Source: an uncultured bacterium
GTDB lineage: Bacteria > Bacillota_I > Bacilli_A > Erysipelotrichales > Erysipelotrichaceae
Assembly (NCBI GenBank): GCA_903919545.1
Contig: CAIXIN010000056.1
Coordinates: 1-53,104 of the forward strand
Direction: 5' to 3'
Length of the DNA: 53,104 nt
Of this stretch, positions 43,423 to 52,972 are shown in pieces. Under the pieces are notes generated by a model. That model saw nothing but the letters and a program-made list of their open reading frames with translations, ran no database searches and had not been told where the DNA came from. Position 1 is the stretch's first letter, and every line of letters begins with the position of its first letter. A program made the position numbers and the translations under genes.

Positions 43423-44519
43423 AAAGCGTGGGTATCACGCTCTTCGTTTTGATTCTATCGATTCAAGTCATTGTGGCTGTGTATATCCCAACGGCTCATG
43501 ATACAAAGCTTCCTCCAGAAGCGATCTCTTATGTGATCTCAGATCCTACAGATTACGAACTCTTGACTGAAACAGAGAATTTTAAGTATTACTTTAAAGA
43601 TTCAAGAGATGTATTAAGCATCGTCGATAAAAGAAATGGATATACCTGGAAGACAGGACTAGATGTAGAATTCAATACAGTTTTAGAAGATGCCTGTGAT
43701 TTGGTTCCTGAAGCAGATCAGATCAATTGTGAACCTATCGAAGATAGAATGAATACTACCTATATCGGGATCGCTAACTCATTGATCACGATCGAATATT
43801 ATGATTCGACCAATGCGATCAAACGTAAATCGAGCGCATCTAAAGATGGGGTAGATAGTACCCTAGTTAAAGTAGATGGGAAAGACAATGTGTTTAGATT
43901 GGATGTGAACTTCAAAGATCTCGACATCGAGATCAAAGTCCATATCACTTTAGATGATAAAGGCTTTACTTTAGACATCAACGATGAAGACATCACAGGA
44001 GATGGACAATCCATCTTGGCTGCGATCATGCTGACACCGTTCTTAGGGGCCTCTGGAGGACAAAAACTCTATTGGGATCCTGCGCGTAACAATTTCAAAA
44101 GAGAAGTACCTAGTGAGATGATCGATGGTTATGTGTTTGTTCCTGATGGACCAGGCGCATTGATTCGCTTTGTCGATAGAAACATCGGACTAAGTCCTTA
44201 TGTAAGCAAGATCTATGGTGAAAACCCTGCAGAAGCAGAATACTATTACACTGTAGCTGGGAATCATTTACCACTTAAACAAGCAGTGATGCCTGTTTAT
44301 GGGGTCGCCCATGGGAATAGACAAGCAGCCTTTGTGGCCTTTGCGACCCAAGGTGCAGGCAATATGAAGATCCTAGTATCACCTGAAGAAGACATTACTT
44401 ATTACACTATGCTTATACCCGTTTTGAATACAATAGAATATTCTTCCAAGTTTACAATAAACGAGGTGATGGATTCTTTACCTCGATGGAAGAAAGACGT
44501 CATTTTGATGTCTCGATGA
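43419..44519 (+). CDS. DUF5696 family protein, N-terminal part of a frameshifted gene
   Basis: A 366-codon frame coding for a signal anchor (VGITLFVLILSIQVIVAVY) and a beta-rich domain with the DUF5696 landmarks VFVPDGPGALIRF and MPVYGVAHGNRQAAFVAF. The frame ends at 44519 in nonsense-like residues (PRWKKDVILMSR), while the family domain continues in another frame. The start is also odd: an AGGAGG with a well-spaced ATG at 43397 leads to a stop after four codons, and only a TTG at 43419 opens this frame. The two halves together match one protein of about 780 residues. Family function is unknown; it is regularly coded with YIP1 proteins and sugar permeases. Confidence 0.75.
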   Translation: MKSVGITLFVLILSIQVIVAVYIPTAHDTKLPPEAISYVISDPTDYELLTETENFKYYFKDSRDVLSIVDKRNGYTWKTGLDVEFNTVLEDACDLVPEADQINCEPIEDRMNTTYIGIANSLITIEYYDSTNAIKRKSSASKDGVDSTLVKVDGKDNVFRLDVNFKDLDIEIKVHITLDDKGFTLDINDEDITGDGQSILAAIMLTPFLGASGGQKLYWDPARNNFKREVPSEMIDGYVFVPDGPGALIRFVDRNIGLSPYVSKIYGENPAEAEYYYTVAGNHLPLKQAVMPVYGVAHGNRQAAFVAFATQGAGNMKILVSPEEDITYYTMLIPVLNTIEYSSKFTINEVMDSLPRWKKDVILMSR

Positions 44520-45751
44520 CATATCAATTCTTAGCCAATGATACAGATCGTCCTGCAGATTATGTAGGGATGGCATTAACTTATCGTGATTATCTTTTGG
44601 ATAATGATGGATTACCTCAACAGATCTCTTCGTCAAGTGACGTCGGTATTCGTTTAGACTTCGTTATGGCTGACATCAAGAAAAGTGTCTTGGGTCTAGA
44701 AGATGTCATTGTCACCACAGCTAAAGACGTAGGAAATATCCTGACTCAACTCGAAACCGATGGGATCAAAAACATCAACAGTGGATTACTGGGCTGGCAA
44801 GCAGGTGGGATCACCAATGGACATCCAGGAACGACGAATTTCTCCTCGGCGATTGGTTCATCTACTGCATTTAAATCACTCCTTGAATTGGCTTCATCCT
44901 ATGACTATGATGTCTCCTTTAGTCAAAACTACGCAGCCATCAATAAGAAACAAGTCAACTATCAGACCTCAGCCGCTCGTCATATGAACAGCTGGTATAT
45001 TGAGACGCGTGTATCCAACGATTATCCGATCTCAGTCTTAGGTATCGCTAAACCTAGTAAATCAGCAGTGTGGTTAAAGACACAATCAGATAAGCTCATC
45101 AAATTGGGCGTAAGTTCCTTGACCATCGATGGGATCTCCAATATCCTGACCTCAGATTATGATGCGGGTACGACCAGTATCGATGAGACCATCGAGCTTT
45201 ATACAACAGCACTAGGAAAAATCGATCCTACAGTGATGATCGCTATGCAAGCTCCAAATGATTACCTATGGAAGTATGTAGACCGTTATCTAAACGCTCC
45301 TGTTTTCTCAAATCAATTCTTGATTGAGACAGATACAGTACCTTTCTTACAGATGGTTTTAAACAATCGTATGGAAATGTATGCACCTTATTCTAATTTC
45401 TCTTTCTATACTCAGAAAGATATCTTAAGAATGATCGACTATAACCTTTATCCTTCCTTCGCTTTATCTCAACAACCTGCTTATAAATTAGCCTTAACGA
45501 ATTCTAATCGATATTACTCAACCGAATTCAAAGAATATGAACCTCTCATCAAGAGTATCTATTCTGAAGTGAATTTGGTCTTACGTGAAGTCAGTGGAAA
45601 AGATTGGATCGATAGAACGGTCGTTGAGAATGGTGTTATCTTGAATACCTATTCTGATGGGACCAAAGTCTTAATCAACTATACCGAAGATGCGCTTAGC
45701 TATGGAGATCAACTCGTAAGAGCCTTATCGGCCGTTGTGGTGAAGGAGTAA
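44486..45751 (+). CDS. DUF5696 family protein, C-terminal part of a frameshifted gene
   Basis: A 421-codon frame that continues the protein begun at 43419. The in-frame opening reaches back to 44387, and its residues upstream of the nominal ATG (RFEYNRIFFQVYNKRGDGFF, then MEERRHFDVSMTYQFL) read as natural family sequence, so 44486 is not a true start. ADYVGMALTYRDYLL and the following alternating helix-strand sequence suggest a TIM-barrel-like glycosidase-type domain. No RBS serves 44486. Unless the base call is wrong, this half is not made, or is made only by frameshifting. Confidence 0.72.
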   Translation: MEERRHFDVSMTYQFLANDTDRPADYVGMALTYRDYLLDNDGLPQQISSSSDVGIRLDFVMADIKKSVLGLEDVIVTTAKDVGNILTQLETDGIKNINSGLLGWQAGGITNGHPGTTNFSSAIGSSTAFKSLLELASSYDYDVSFSQNYAAINKKQVNYQTSAARHMNSWYIETRVSNDYPISVLGIAKPSKSAVWLKTQSDKLIKLGVSSLTIDGISNILTSDYDAGTTSIDETIELYTTALGKIDPTVMIAMQAPNDYLWKYVDRYLNAPVFSNQFLIETDTVPFLQMVLNNRMEMYAPYSNFSFYTQKDILRMIDYNLYPSFALSQQPAYKLALTNSNRYYSTEFKEYEPLIKSIYSEVNLVLREVSGKDWIDRTVVENGVILNTYSDGTKVLINYTEDALSYGDQLVRALSAVVVKE

Positions 45752-45753
45752 TC

Positions 45754-46773
45754 ATGAAAAAAGAAGCAAAGATCAAGAAAGTTAAGAAATCAAAGAAAAA
45801 CAAAGGCTTTAAAGAAATAAGCAATCGTTCTGGTTATAAGTTCTTTATGCCTTGGTTGATTGGGTTCATTATCTTTACTGCTTTCCCCTTCATATATACG
45901 ATCTACCTCAGTTTTAGTTCAGTAAGATTGACCGTGTTAGGTTGGGAAACGACCTTCAACGGGATCGCCAATTACGTCACCGCTTTATTGAGAAATACGA
46001 GTTATACCCCAGCCTTGGTTCAGTTCTTTCTCGCTGAAGTCATTTATGTGCCTGTCATCATCACTGTGGCTTTGATTTTAGCCATTCTAATGAATGGGGA
46101 CTTCAAGTTTAGAACTTTGTTTAGAGTCATCTATTTCTTGCCTGTTATCGTTATTTCAGGATCAGTAATGACCCAGTTGATGAGTACAGGTTCTGTTCAG
46201 ATTGGGAATGTAAGAGGGGTCTTTATCTTTCAGATCTTAGAAAGCTATTCACCTATCTTAGCCGATCTGGTCATCTTCTTATTCAATAATTTCGCCATCG
46301 TATTATGGTTTAGTGGGATTCCTATCGTCTTATTCTTGAATGGACTTCAAAAGATCAATACCCAGTTGTTTGAAGCAGCCCAAATCGATGGCGCTACAGG
46401 ATGGCAGATCTTATGGAAGATAACCTTACCGATCATACGACCCATCATCTTGGTTTCAACCATCTTTACGATCGTTCAGTTGGGGATGTTTCCAATCAAC
46501 CCAGTTTATGGGATGATCCAAAATGCGATCTTTGATACAGTAGCTGGTTTAGGTTTAGCTTCTGCTTATGCATGGATCTATTCATTCCTAGTGTTGATAC
46601 TCTTAGGGGTTGCCTTCTTATTGTTGAAAGATCATTCTAAAGATTATGCCTATGTGGATGTTGTTCGTCTACAAAACGAGAAACTCGAAAAGATGAGAAA
46701 AAGAGTTCGACGTCAACAAGAATGGAATGCTTTCTTTAGAAAGCAAAAAGGAGTCAAACATGGAAAGCATTAA
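45754..46773 (+). CDS. Carbohydrate ABC transporter permease, MalF/LplB type (second pair)
   Basis: A 339-residue permease with a Lys-rich N-terminus (KKEAKIKKVKKSKKNKG), about six helices and the EAA loop FEAAQIDGATGWQILWKITLP. GAAGGAG precedes the ATG. It differs clearly from the first pair, so the operon encodes two distinct channels. It overlaps its partner gene by 14 bases. Confidence 0.92.
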   Translation: MKKEAKIKKVKKSKKNKGFKEISNRSGYKFFMPWLIGFIIFTAFPFIYTIYLSFSSVRLTVLGWETTFNGIANYVTALLRNTSYTPALVQFFLAEVIYVPVIITVALILAILMNGDFKFRTLFRVIYFLPVIVISGSVMTQLMSTGSVQIGNVRGVFIFQILESYSPILADLVIFLFNNFAIVLWFSGIPIVLFLNGLQKINTQLFEAAQIDGATGWQILWKITLPIIRPIILVSTIFTIVQLGMFPINPVYGMIQNAIFDTVAGLGLASAYAWIYSFLVLILLGVAFLLLKDHSKDYAYVDVVRLQNEKLEKMRKRVRRQQEWNAFFRKQKGVKHGKH

Positions 46774-47719
46774 ACGTTTCATTCCAATTCTAAAAAAGAA
46801 GTTATTAGGACACAACATCAGTGATGGACTTGTCTATAAAACAGCCGTTTATGTGCTGCTGATTGCGATCGCTTATGTGTTTCTATATCCTTTGTTTAGA
46901 ATGGTGTCCTATAGTTTCATGTCGACCAAAGACATCATCAATCCAGAGATCGACTGGTTACCAATACATCCTACACTTTTGAATTTAAAAATTGCCTGGG
47001 AAGTAATGAGTATGCCTTGGACCTTATTAAATTCAATGTGGTTTGCGGGAACCTTAGCTCTGGCTCAGACCCTTATCTCTGCCTTAACAGGTTACGCCTT
47101 TGCGCGTTATGAATTTAAGTTTAAGAACTTTTGGTTCATGATGGTTTTATTATCGTTTGTTATACCTATTCCAGTTGTATTGATTCCTCGCTGGATGATG
47201 TTCTCATCGGCTCAAAACATTCTTCAATTCAAGATCATAGGGACTGTAATACCTCAGCTTCTATTGGCCATCGCTGGTCAAGGGGTCTATTCAGCCATCT
47301 TGATCTTGATCTTCTATAATTTCTTTAAGATGATTCCTGTAGTGCTAGACGAAGCCGCTAAGATCGATGGGGCAAGTAATTTCCAAGTCTTTTATCACAT
47401 CATCTTAAAGATGTCTGTGCCTACCATCATTACGGTTTTCTTATTCGCTTTCGTTTGGAACTACAATGAGACTTATGTGACAGGGACCTTTGTTCGTCAA
47501 GCACTTAAACTGATGCCTGGTCAATTGGGACTCTTTGACTCGATCTTCTCTGATAAAGTAGCTGTCATTCCTGGTGCTCCAGGAGGTGTCTTTAGATTAA
47601 GTGAATCCTATAAGATGGCTGCGACGATGATCACGATGGCTCCTATGATGATCATGTATTTCTTCGTTCAGAAACAATTCGTTGAAGGTATTGAAAAGAC
47701 TGGGATCACTGGAGAGTAA
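46760..47719 (+). CDS. Carbohydrate ABC transporter permease, MalG/YtcP type (second pair)
   Basis: A 319-residue permease with about six helices and the EAA loop DEAAKIDGASNFQVFYHIILK. The ATG at 46760 follows AAAAGGAG; an upstream in-frame start at 46727 has no RBS and overlaps deeper into the previous gene. With the gene at 45754 it makes the second channel. Which binding protein (33539 or 36651) serves which channel cannot be decided from sequence. Confidence 0.92.
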   Translation: MESIKRFIPILKKKLLGHNISDGLVYKTAVYVLLIAIAYVFLYPLFRMVSYSFMSTKDIINPEIDWLPIHPTLLNLKIAWEVMSMPWTLLNSMWFAGTLALAQTLISALTGYAFARYEFKFKNFWFMMVLLSFVIPIPVVLIPRWMMFSSAQNILQFKIIGTVIPQLLLAIAGQGVYSAILILIFYNFFKMIPVVLDEAAKIDGASNFQVFYHIILKMSVPTIITVFLFAFVWNYNETYVTGTFVRQALKLMPGQLGLFDSIFSDKVAVIPGAPGGVFRLSESYKMAATMITMAPMMIMYFFVQKQFVEGIEKTGITGE

Positions 47720-47720
47720 A

Positions 47721-48725
47721 ATGGATCATATTAGAGCCGTTAACTTAGGTGGTTGGTTGGTGCTTGAGCATTGGATGAGACCTACGCTCTTTGAAGGTAT
47801 CAATGGTTATGATGAGACTCAATTCTCGCTTCAAGCCAAAGACCTTAAGAAACAACTGGATGATCATCGAGAGACCTTCATCGATGAATCTGATTTTAAA
47901 TGGATCAAAGACCATGGATTGAATTGTGTAAGATTACCTTATCCTTATTGGTTATTTGGAGATATTGAACCTTATTATGGCTGTGTCAATAAACTCGATC
48001 AGATCATGGATTGGGCACAGAAGTACGATCTCAAAGTACTCTTAGATCTACATACAGCCCAAGGTTGTCAAAATGGATTCGATAATGGTGGTCAATTAGG
48101 CATCATGACCTGGCACACCAAAGCAGAGAATATTGAACACACACTTCAGATCTTAGAAAAAGTAGCCTTAAGATATAAAGATCATCCTGCTTTATGGGGG
48201 ATGGAAATACTAAATGAACCTCATTGGACCTTAGAGATCTCGTTGATCGAGAAGTTTTATAGTGAAGCTTATGTTCGATTAAGAAAGATCTTAAAGCCAT
48301 CTACGGAGCTTGTTTTTCATGATGCTTTTAGAGCGACGGTTTGGAAAGACTTCTTAAAAGATAAAGAGAAGGTAATCTTAGATCTTCATCTTTATCAAAG
48401 CTTCGATGAGAAGTTTAGACAGAATGATCTTGTCTATAATGTGAAGTTTCCTTTAGAAGGCTATGAAGAGAAGTTTAAAGAGATTTCTACTTATGCCCGT
48501 TGTATCATCGGTGAATGGTCCTTGGGACTAGATCCTAAAGTGATCGATCATCTAGATAAATTTAACCAAGACCTAGGATTAAGAGCGCTTGCGGATACTC
48601 AGTTATTGGCCTTTGAGAAGGTCTATGGATGGGTCTTCTGGAACTATAAGATTGAAGACCAAGACTCAGGATGGAACTTTAAACGCCTCGTAGAAAGGGG
48701 AATACTGCCTCATGATTATCGTTAA
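47721..48725 (+). CDS. GH5 family exo-beta-1,3-glucanase-like glycoside hydrolase, cytoplasmic
   Basis: A 334-residue GH5 enzyme. It opens with RAVNLGGWLVLEHWMRPTLFE, very like fungal exo-beta-1,3-glucanases. The acid/base Glu166 is in MEILNEPHW and the nucleophile Glu265 in IIGEWSLG; LLDLHTAQGCQNGFDN is another landmark. No signal peptide, so it would act on imported laminari-oligosaccharides. The ATG at 47721 follows GGAGAG one base after the permease stop. It overlaps the lipoprotein GH3 by 14 bases. Confidence 0.9.
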   Translation: MDHIRAVNLGGWLVLEHWMRPTLFEGINGYDETQFSLQAKDLKKQLDDHRETFIDESDFKWIKDHGLNCVRLPYPYWLFGDIEPYYGCVNKLDQIMDWAQKYDLKVLLDLHTAQGCQNGFDNGGQLGIMTWHTKAENIEHTLQILEKVALRYKDHPALWGMEILNEPHWTLEISLIEKFYSEAYVRLRKILKPSTELVFHDAFRATVWKDFLKDKEKVILDLHLYQSFDEKFRQNDLVYNVKFPLEGYEEKFKEISTYARCIIGEWSLGLDPKVIDHLDKFNQDLGLRALADTQLLAFEKVYGWVFWNYKIEDQDSGWNFKRLVERGILPHDYR

Positions 48726-50502
48726 AAAAATATTGGTCATCGTCTTGATGACCATCACTTTGGTGTCTTGTAAAAAAGAACCTGAAGTCATCTTGACTCC
48801 TTTAGAAGAAAAACTGGCTTCGATGACACTGGATGAAAAACTGGGTCAAATGGTTCAAGCTGAACGTTACTCAGTTGATGCCACTAAAGTAAAGAACACC
48901 AATATGGGCTCTGTCTTATCAGGTGGAGGATCTCATCCTAGCCCAAATACCGTTGAAGGATGGTTGGCTTTGACAGGTGGTTTGAATGATGGTTCTTTAT
49001 CAGGTTCTGCAGAACTTCCTTTACTCTATGGGGTAGATGCGGTTCATGGACATAATAATCTTAAAGGTGCAGTTCTTTTTCCTCATAATATTGCCTTAGG
49101 GGCAACACATGATGAGGATCTTCTTGAACGTATTGGTAAAGCTACTGCGATCCAACTCAAAGCGACTGGGGTCTCATGGGACTTTGCGCCTTGTTTAGCG
49201 GTCGTTCAAGATGTTCGTTGGGGTAGAACCTATGAATCCTATTCAGAGGATCCTCAGCTTGTTTCTAGCTTAGGTGCAGCGTTTATCAAAGGTCTACAAT
49301 CAGAAAAGATCATGGCTACTGCCAAACATTATTTAGCGGATGGTGGTACTGATTTCGATGAGACTAAAAACAACTATATGTTGGATCAAGGCAATGTCAC
49401 CTTAAGCGAAGCTGAGATTCGTGAGCTTCATTTGCCTCCTTATATCGCAGCGATAGAAGCCAATGTCTTAAGTGTAATGGTGTCTTTTAGTTCCATAGAT
49501 GATGATAAGATGCATGCCTCTACCTATTGGATCACAGATGTCTTAAAGACAGAACTTGGATTTAAAGGGGTAGTTGTCTCAGATTGGGAAGCCATTCATC
49601 AATTACCAGGATCTCTTCTTAATCAGGTCAGTGCTTCAGTGAATGCTGGCGTAGATATCTTAATGGAACCTAACGCTTGGAGAGATGTCTTAAGTACTTT
49701 AAAAAGAGCAGTAGAAAACGATATGATCCCAATGAGCCGTATCGATGATGCGGTCATGAGAATACTTTACGTCAAAGATGAATTGGGTCTAGAAAACATG
49801 GGCAGTGCTCAACTTGACTATGAAGGTGATAAAGCCTTAGCAAGAGAAGCCGTTGCGAAATCTCAGGTCCTTCTACTCAACAAAGGTGTTTTACCTCTAC
49901 AAAAAGAAGTGGATATCTTATTGATAGGTCCTGGAGCTGATAATGCGGGTCTACAAAATGGAGGTTGGTCCTTCTCATGGCAAGGTGAGACTACAGGTGT
50001 GAATTTCCCTAATGCGACAACCTTATTAGATGCCTTTAGAGAAGTCGCTGACGCCAATGGAGGACATATTTATACTGATCTAAAAGATGCCTCAAAAGCA
50101 GACATCGTTGTCTTGGTTTTAGCGGAAGTGCCTTACGCAGAAGGTATAGGTGATACCTCTGATCTTAGCTTAACAGGTGCTTTAGCTCATGAGGGCAACG
50201 CAGATGCGATCAGACAAGCAGAAATGACCAAGAAACCTATTTTGACCTTACTAATGACAGGAAGACCTGTATTGATCGAAGAGTATGTGGATAAGTGGGA
50301 TGCGATCGTTGCGAGCTGGTTGTTTGGGACAGAAGCACAAGGTGTAACGGATGTCTTATATGGTGATGTGCCTTTTACAGGAACCTTGAGCTTTACTTGG
50401 CCTAAGACTGTAGAAGCCAATTTGACTTCATCTAATAACCCAAATCGAGATTTTATGAAGGTTCATTACGATATAGGATATGGATTGATTACTTCTAATT
50501 AA
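48712..50502 (+). CDS. GH3 family exo-beta-glucosidase, lipoprotein
   Basis: A 596-residue GH3 enzyme with signal peptide and lipobox LVSC (Cys20), so anchored outside. SMTLDEKLGQMVQ, LLYGVDAVHGHNN, FAPCLAVVQDVRWGRTYESYSEDP and ATAKHYLADGGT are typical of plant-like exo-1,3/1,4-beta-glucanases; the nucleophile Asp is in VVVSDWEAI. It lacks the fibronectin domain of the cytoplasmic GH3 at 28980. Together with GH30 it forms the surface part of the locus. It starts within the GH5 gene and ends at a strong bidirectional terminator, closing the operon. Confidence 0.93.
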   Translation: MIIVKKILVIVLMTITLVSCKKEPEVILTPLEEKLASMTLDEKLGQMVQAERYSVDATKVKNTNMGSVLSGGGSHPSPNTVEGWLALTGGLNDGSLSGSAELPLLYGVDAVHGHNNLKGAVLFPHNIALGATHDEDLLERIGKATAIQLKATGVSWDFAPCLAVVQDVRWGRTYESYSEDPQLVSSLGAAFIKGLQSEKIMATAKHYLADGGTDFDETKNNYMLDQGNVTLSEAEIRELHLPPYIAAIEANVLSVMVSFSSIDDDKMHASTYWITDVLKTELGFKGVVVSDWEAIHQLPGSLLNQVSASVNAGVDILMEPNAWRDVLSTLKRAVENDMIPMSRIDDAVMRILYVKDELGLENMGSAQLDYEGDKALAREAVAKSQVLLLNKGVLPLQKEVDILLIGPGADNAGLQNGGWSFSWQGETTGVNFPNATTLLDAFREVADANGGHIYTDLKDASKADIVVLVLAEVPYAEGIGDTSDLSLTGALAHEGNADAIRQAEMTKKPILTLLMTGRPVLIEEYVDKWDAIVASWLFGTEAQGVTDVLYGDVPFTGTLSFTWPKTVEANLTSSNNPNRDFMKVHYDIGYGLITSN

Positions 50503-50517
50503 TATCGTTAACACATG

Positions 50518-50543
50518 AAAACGGGGTCTATAGACCCCGTTTT
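50518..50543. terminator. Bidirectional terminator
   Basis: AAAACGGGGTCTA joined to TAGACCCCGTTTT, a perfect palindrome with A and T flanks, between the convergent GH3 and LPXTG genes. Confidence 0.95.
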
Positions 50544-50572
50544 ATTATAAACATTTTGATTTACCGATGAGA

Positions 50573-52894
50573 TTACTTAGAATCTTGTTTTTTCCTCGAT
50601 ATAAAGCCTAAACCTAAGCCGATACCTAAGATCCACATCCAATAGGACTCAACTCCGGTATCAGGGAGTTCTTCTTTGAAACTCGCTTTTAAGACGATAG
50701 ATTCACCTAATGAAGTGTTGAAATCAAAGGGATTATCTTCCTCATCTAGCCACTTATCAAAGACAAAGCCTTCTAGTTTAGGATCATCTATTGGGCTTAC
50801 AGTTGAGTTAGGATCGATGATAACTACTCCTAATAAGGTTCCATCTGTCCCAGTAAAATCGATACGAACCAAGCCTGGATTGAAGGTCGCATAACCATCA
50901 TTGAATTCACTATAAATGAACCAATGATCTAGTCCTGTAAAATCAAAGCCTTCATAAGCAGTCTTTAACATCATTTCAGTCGTCGTTTTACCGACACCCA
51001 TTCCAGAATTATTGGTTACTGTAGTTAAGGTTGAATCATAGTATACATGAGAGTAAGTATAATTTGATGTGGAAATTATCCAACCCATAATAGGGTCTGT
51101 TTTATTTGGATCAGTAGGATTAGGATTCTCATCATCATGGATCATAGCCAATTTTCCTGCATAGTAAACATCAGTAAGACTAATAATATTGACATAATCT
51201 ATTAAGTGAGCCCCGCCAATGAGCCCTCCAATACCAACAGAATTATAAGTATAGTGGATGTTTGCGCGTACGTAAGATTCTGTGATGTTAAGTGTATCGT
51301 TATCGTCGTAGCTGACGATGGATCTTCCAATAAAACCACCACCGAAATAACCATTCACGTAGATATCGCCTAAAACGATTGCATGATCAATGCTTGTCTT
51401 TGTGTCTAGTCGACCAGAAATTCCACCAACGAAGCTTTCACCATGAATTTCTCCATCGAAAGTAACGTTTTTGAGACTGGTTAAAGTACCGTAGGTAATG
51501 ACCCCTATGATCCCACCAACGTTACTTGTAGCAACGATCGACGCATTAGTGACTGTGGCTTGATCGATGGACATGGTGTATACGGCACCAATCAATCCAC
51601 CGATGACGGCGTCACCACTGATGTCTATGTTTTTTATATTGATAATCGCTTCACTAGAACTGGTTATCAATTGTCCAGCCAATGAACCAATCGATTGACT
51701 ATTATCCTCTGAGGAAGTTTCACTAAATATAAAACCATCAATATTTACAACTCCTTTAAAATTGATGTTTGTCCCATAAGCGATAACACCACCAAAATTT
51801 GAATTGCTATTTTGAGTAGATTTTATCGATAAGGTCATGATCCTAACATTTTCAAAAATAAGATTTGACCCATTCCCTATTATCCCTCCAACACGATAAA
51901 ATCCTTGAACTACGACATCATTTAGTCCTGCTTCATAAATATGGTTGCTTACTGAACTATTGTATTTTCCTATGAGACCTCCTACATTCACAAAACCTTT
52001 GACGCTAGCATTTCTTGTTGTATTGTCAAGAAAGATCGATCTATAAGCACTCGTAAAATCAGTTTCGGTGGAGTAAAGCCCAACGATACCTCCTACATAG
52101 ATTTCATCCCAATCATAAATGATAAAATCCGAAGTAAAAGCTAGATCAGCTGATTCATAGATATTGGACTGAAAAAGCGTATCAACTGCGTTACCAACAA
52201 AGCCGCCTATAGCCATATCTCCATCAAAATCATAATAACCTTCATATTGTAAATTGAAATTGACTCCCATATCTAAAATGACAGTATTGTTAGAGATCAT
52301 GGAAGGATTAGTGGGGTCATTATCACCGATGACTTCCCCAATCATACCTCCAACGGTACGATGAACACTCACCAAAGCATCGAGTCGATATGTCACATCC
52401 ATCGTTCCTTTGATGGTGACATGATCGATCAATAGTTTTCCACCTTCTTCAACTTTAGCGAAACCAGCTAAAGCCCCAATATAGAACTCTGGATCCGTTA
52501 CGATGACTGAGATATCGACAAAACTCATCGATAAATCCGTAATCGTTGCCCCACCTAATCCATAGAATAATCCAAGAGATACAAAGTCAGAAGAAACATC
52601 TAAGACATCGATCGTTAATCCTGAGATATCATGTTCATTCCCGTCGAATGTCCCGCTAAATAGATGAGTCCCTGATGTTCCTAAAGCAGTCCAGTTCTCA
52701 CCACTGAGATCTAGATTGTTCATTAGGATATAGGAATCATCCCAATCCCCAACGGTTCCGATTGCTTTAAGATCATCGACTGTGAAGATCTGCCAAGGAT
52801 CTAGTGGAGTTCCACTCCCTAAGGCAGAGACATTCATTTTTTGATTCCCAATCATAAGCCATAAAGATAAAATGAGGATTATTATTTTTCTCAT
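50573..52894 (-). CDS. LPXTG-anchored surface protein with GLUG-type repeats
   Basis: A 773-residue exported protein. After a signal peptide, SGTPLDPWQIFTVDDLKAIG opens a repeat region in which glycine-rich units recur (for example IGGFVGN, VGGLIGK, VGGIIGN, IGGLIGA, VGGIIGV, VGGISGR), the pattern of GLUG/IgA-peptidase M26-like beta-helical repeats. An InlB-type repeat (about 670-740, with GFVFDKWLDEEDNPFDF) precedes the sorting signal LPDTG at 743, a hydrophobic helix and the tail RKKQDSK. It is expected to be a wall-linked adhesin or glycan-binding fibre. TAGGAG lies upstream of the ATG. No sortase gene is in the window. Confidence 0.9.
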   Translation of the reverse strand: MRKIIILILSLWLMIGNQKMNVSALGSGTPLDPWQIFTVDDLKAIGTVGDWDDSYILMNNLDLSGENWTALGTSGTHLFSGTFDGNEHDISGLTIDVLDVSSDFVSLGLFYGLGGATITDLSMSFVDISVIVTDPEFYIGALAGFAKVEEGGKLLIDHVTIKGTMDVTYRLDALVSVHRTVGGMIGEVIGDNDPTNPSMISNNTVILDMGVNFNLQYEGYYDFDGDMAIGGFVGNAVDTLFQSNIYESADLAFTSDFIIYDWDEIYVGGIVGLYSTETDFTSAYRSIFLDNTTRNASVKGFVNVGGLIGKYNSSVSNHIYEAGLNDVVVQGFYRVGGIIGNGSNLIFENVRIMTLSIKSTQNSNSNFGGVIAYGTNINFKGVVNIDGFIFSETSSEDNSQSIGSLAGQLITSSSEAIINIKNIDISGDAVIGGLIGAVYTMSIDQATVTNASIVATSNVGGIIGVITYGTLTSLKNVTFDGEIHGESFVGGISGRLDTKTSIDHAIVLGDIYVNGYFGGGFIGRSIVSYDDNDTLNITESYVRANIHYTYNSVGIGGLIGGAHLIDYVNIISLTDVYYAGKLAMIHDDENPNPTDPNKTDPIMGWIISTSNYTYSHVYYDSTLTTVTNNSGMGVGKTTTEMMLKTAYEGFDFTGLDHWFIYSEFNDGYATFNPGLVRIDFTGTDGTLLGVVIIDPNSTVSPIDDPKLEGFVFDKWLDEEDNPFDFNTSLGESIVLKASFKEELPDTGVESYWMWILGIGLGLGFISRKKQDSK

Positions 52895-52972
52895 GTTTCA
52901 AACGCTCCTAATCTCATATTAGACCTTTTGTCTATTAATTCAATATAAATAGTTATATTTATAGGATAAAAT

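Noticed and set aside
44418-44427. Programmed -1 ribosomal frameshift in the DUF5696 gene
   Set aside because: No slippery heptamer in the right frame and no clear downstream stem-loop; a missing base is simpler.
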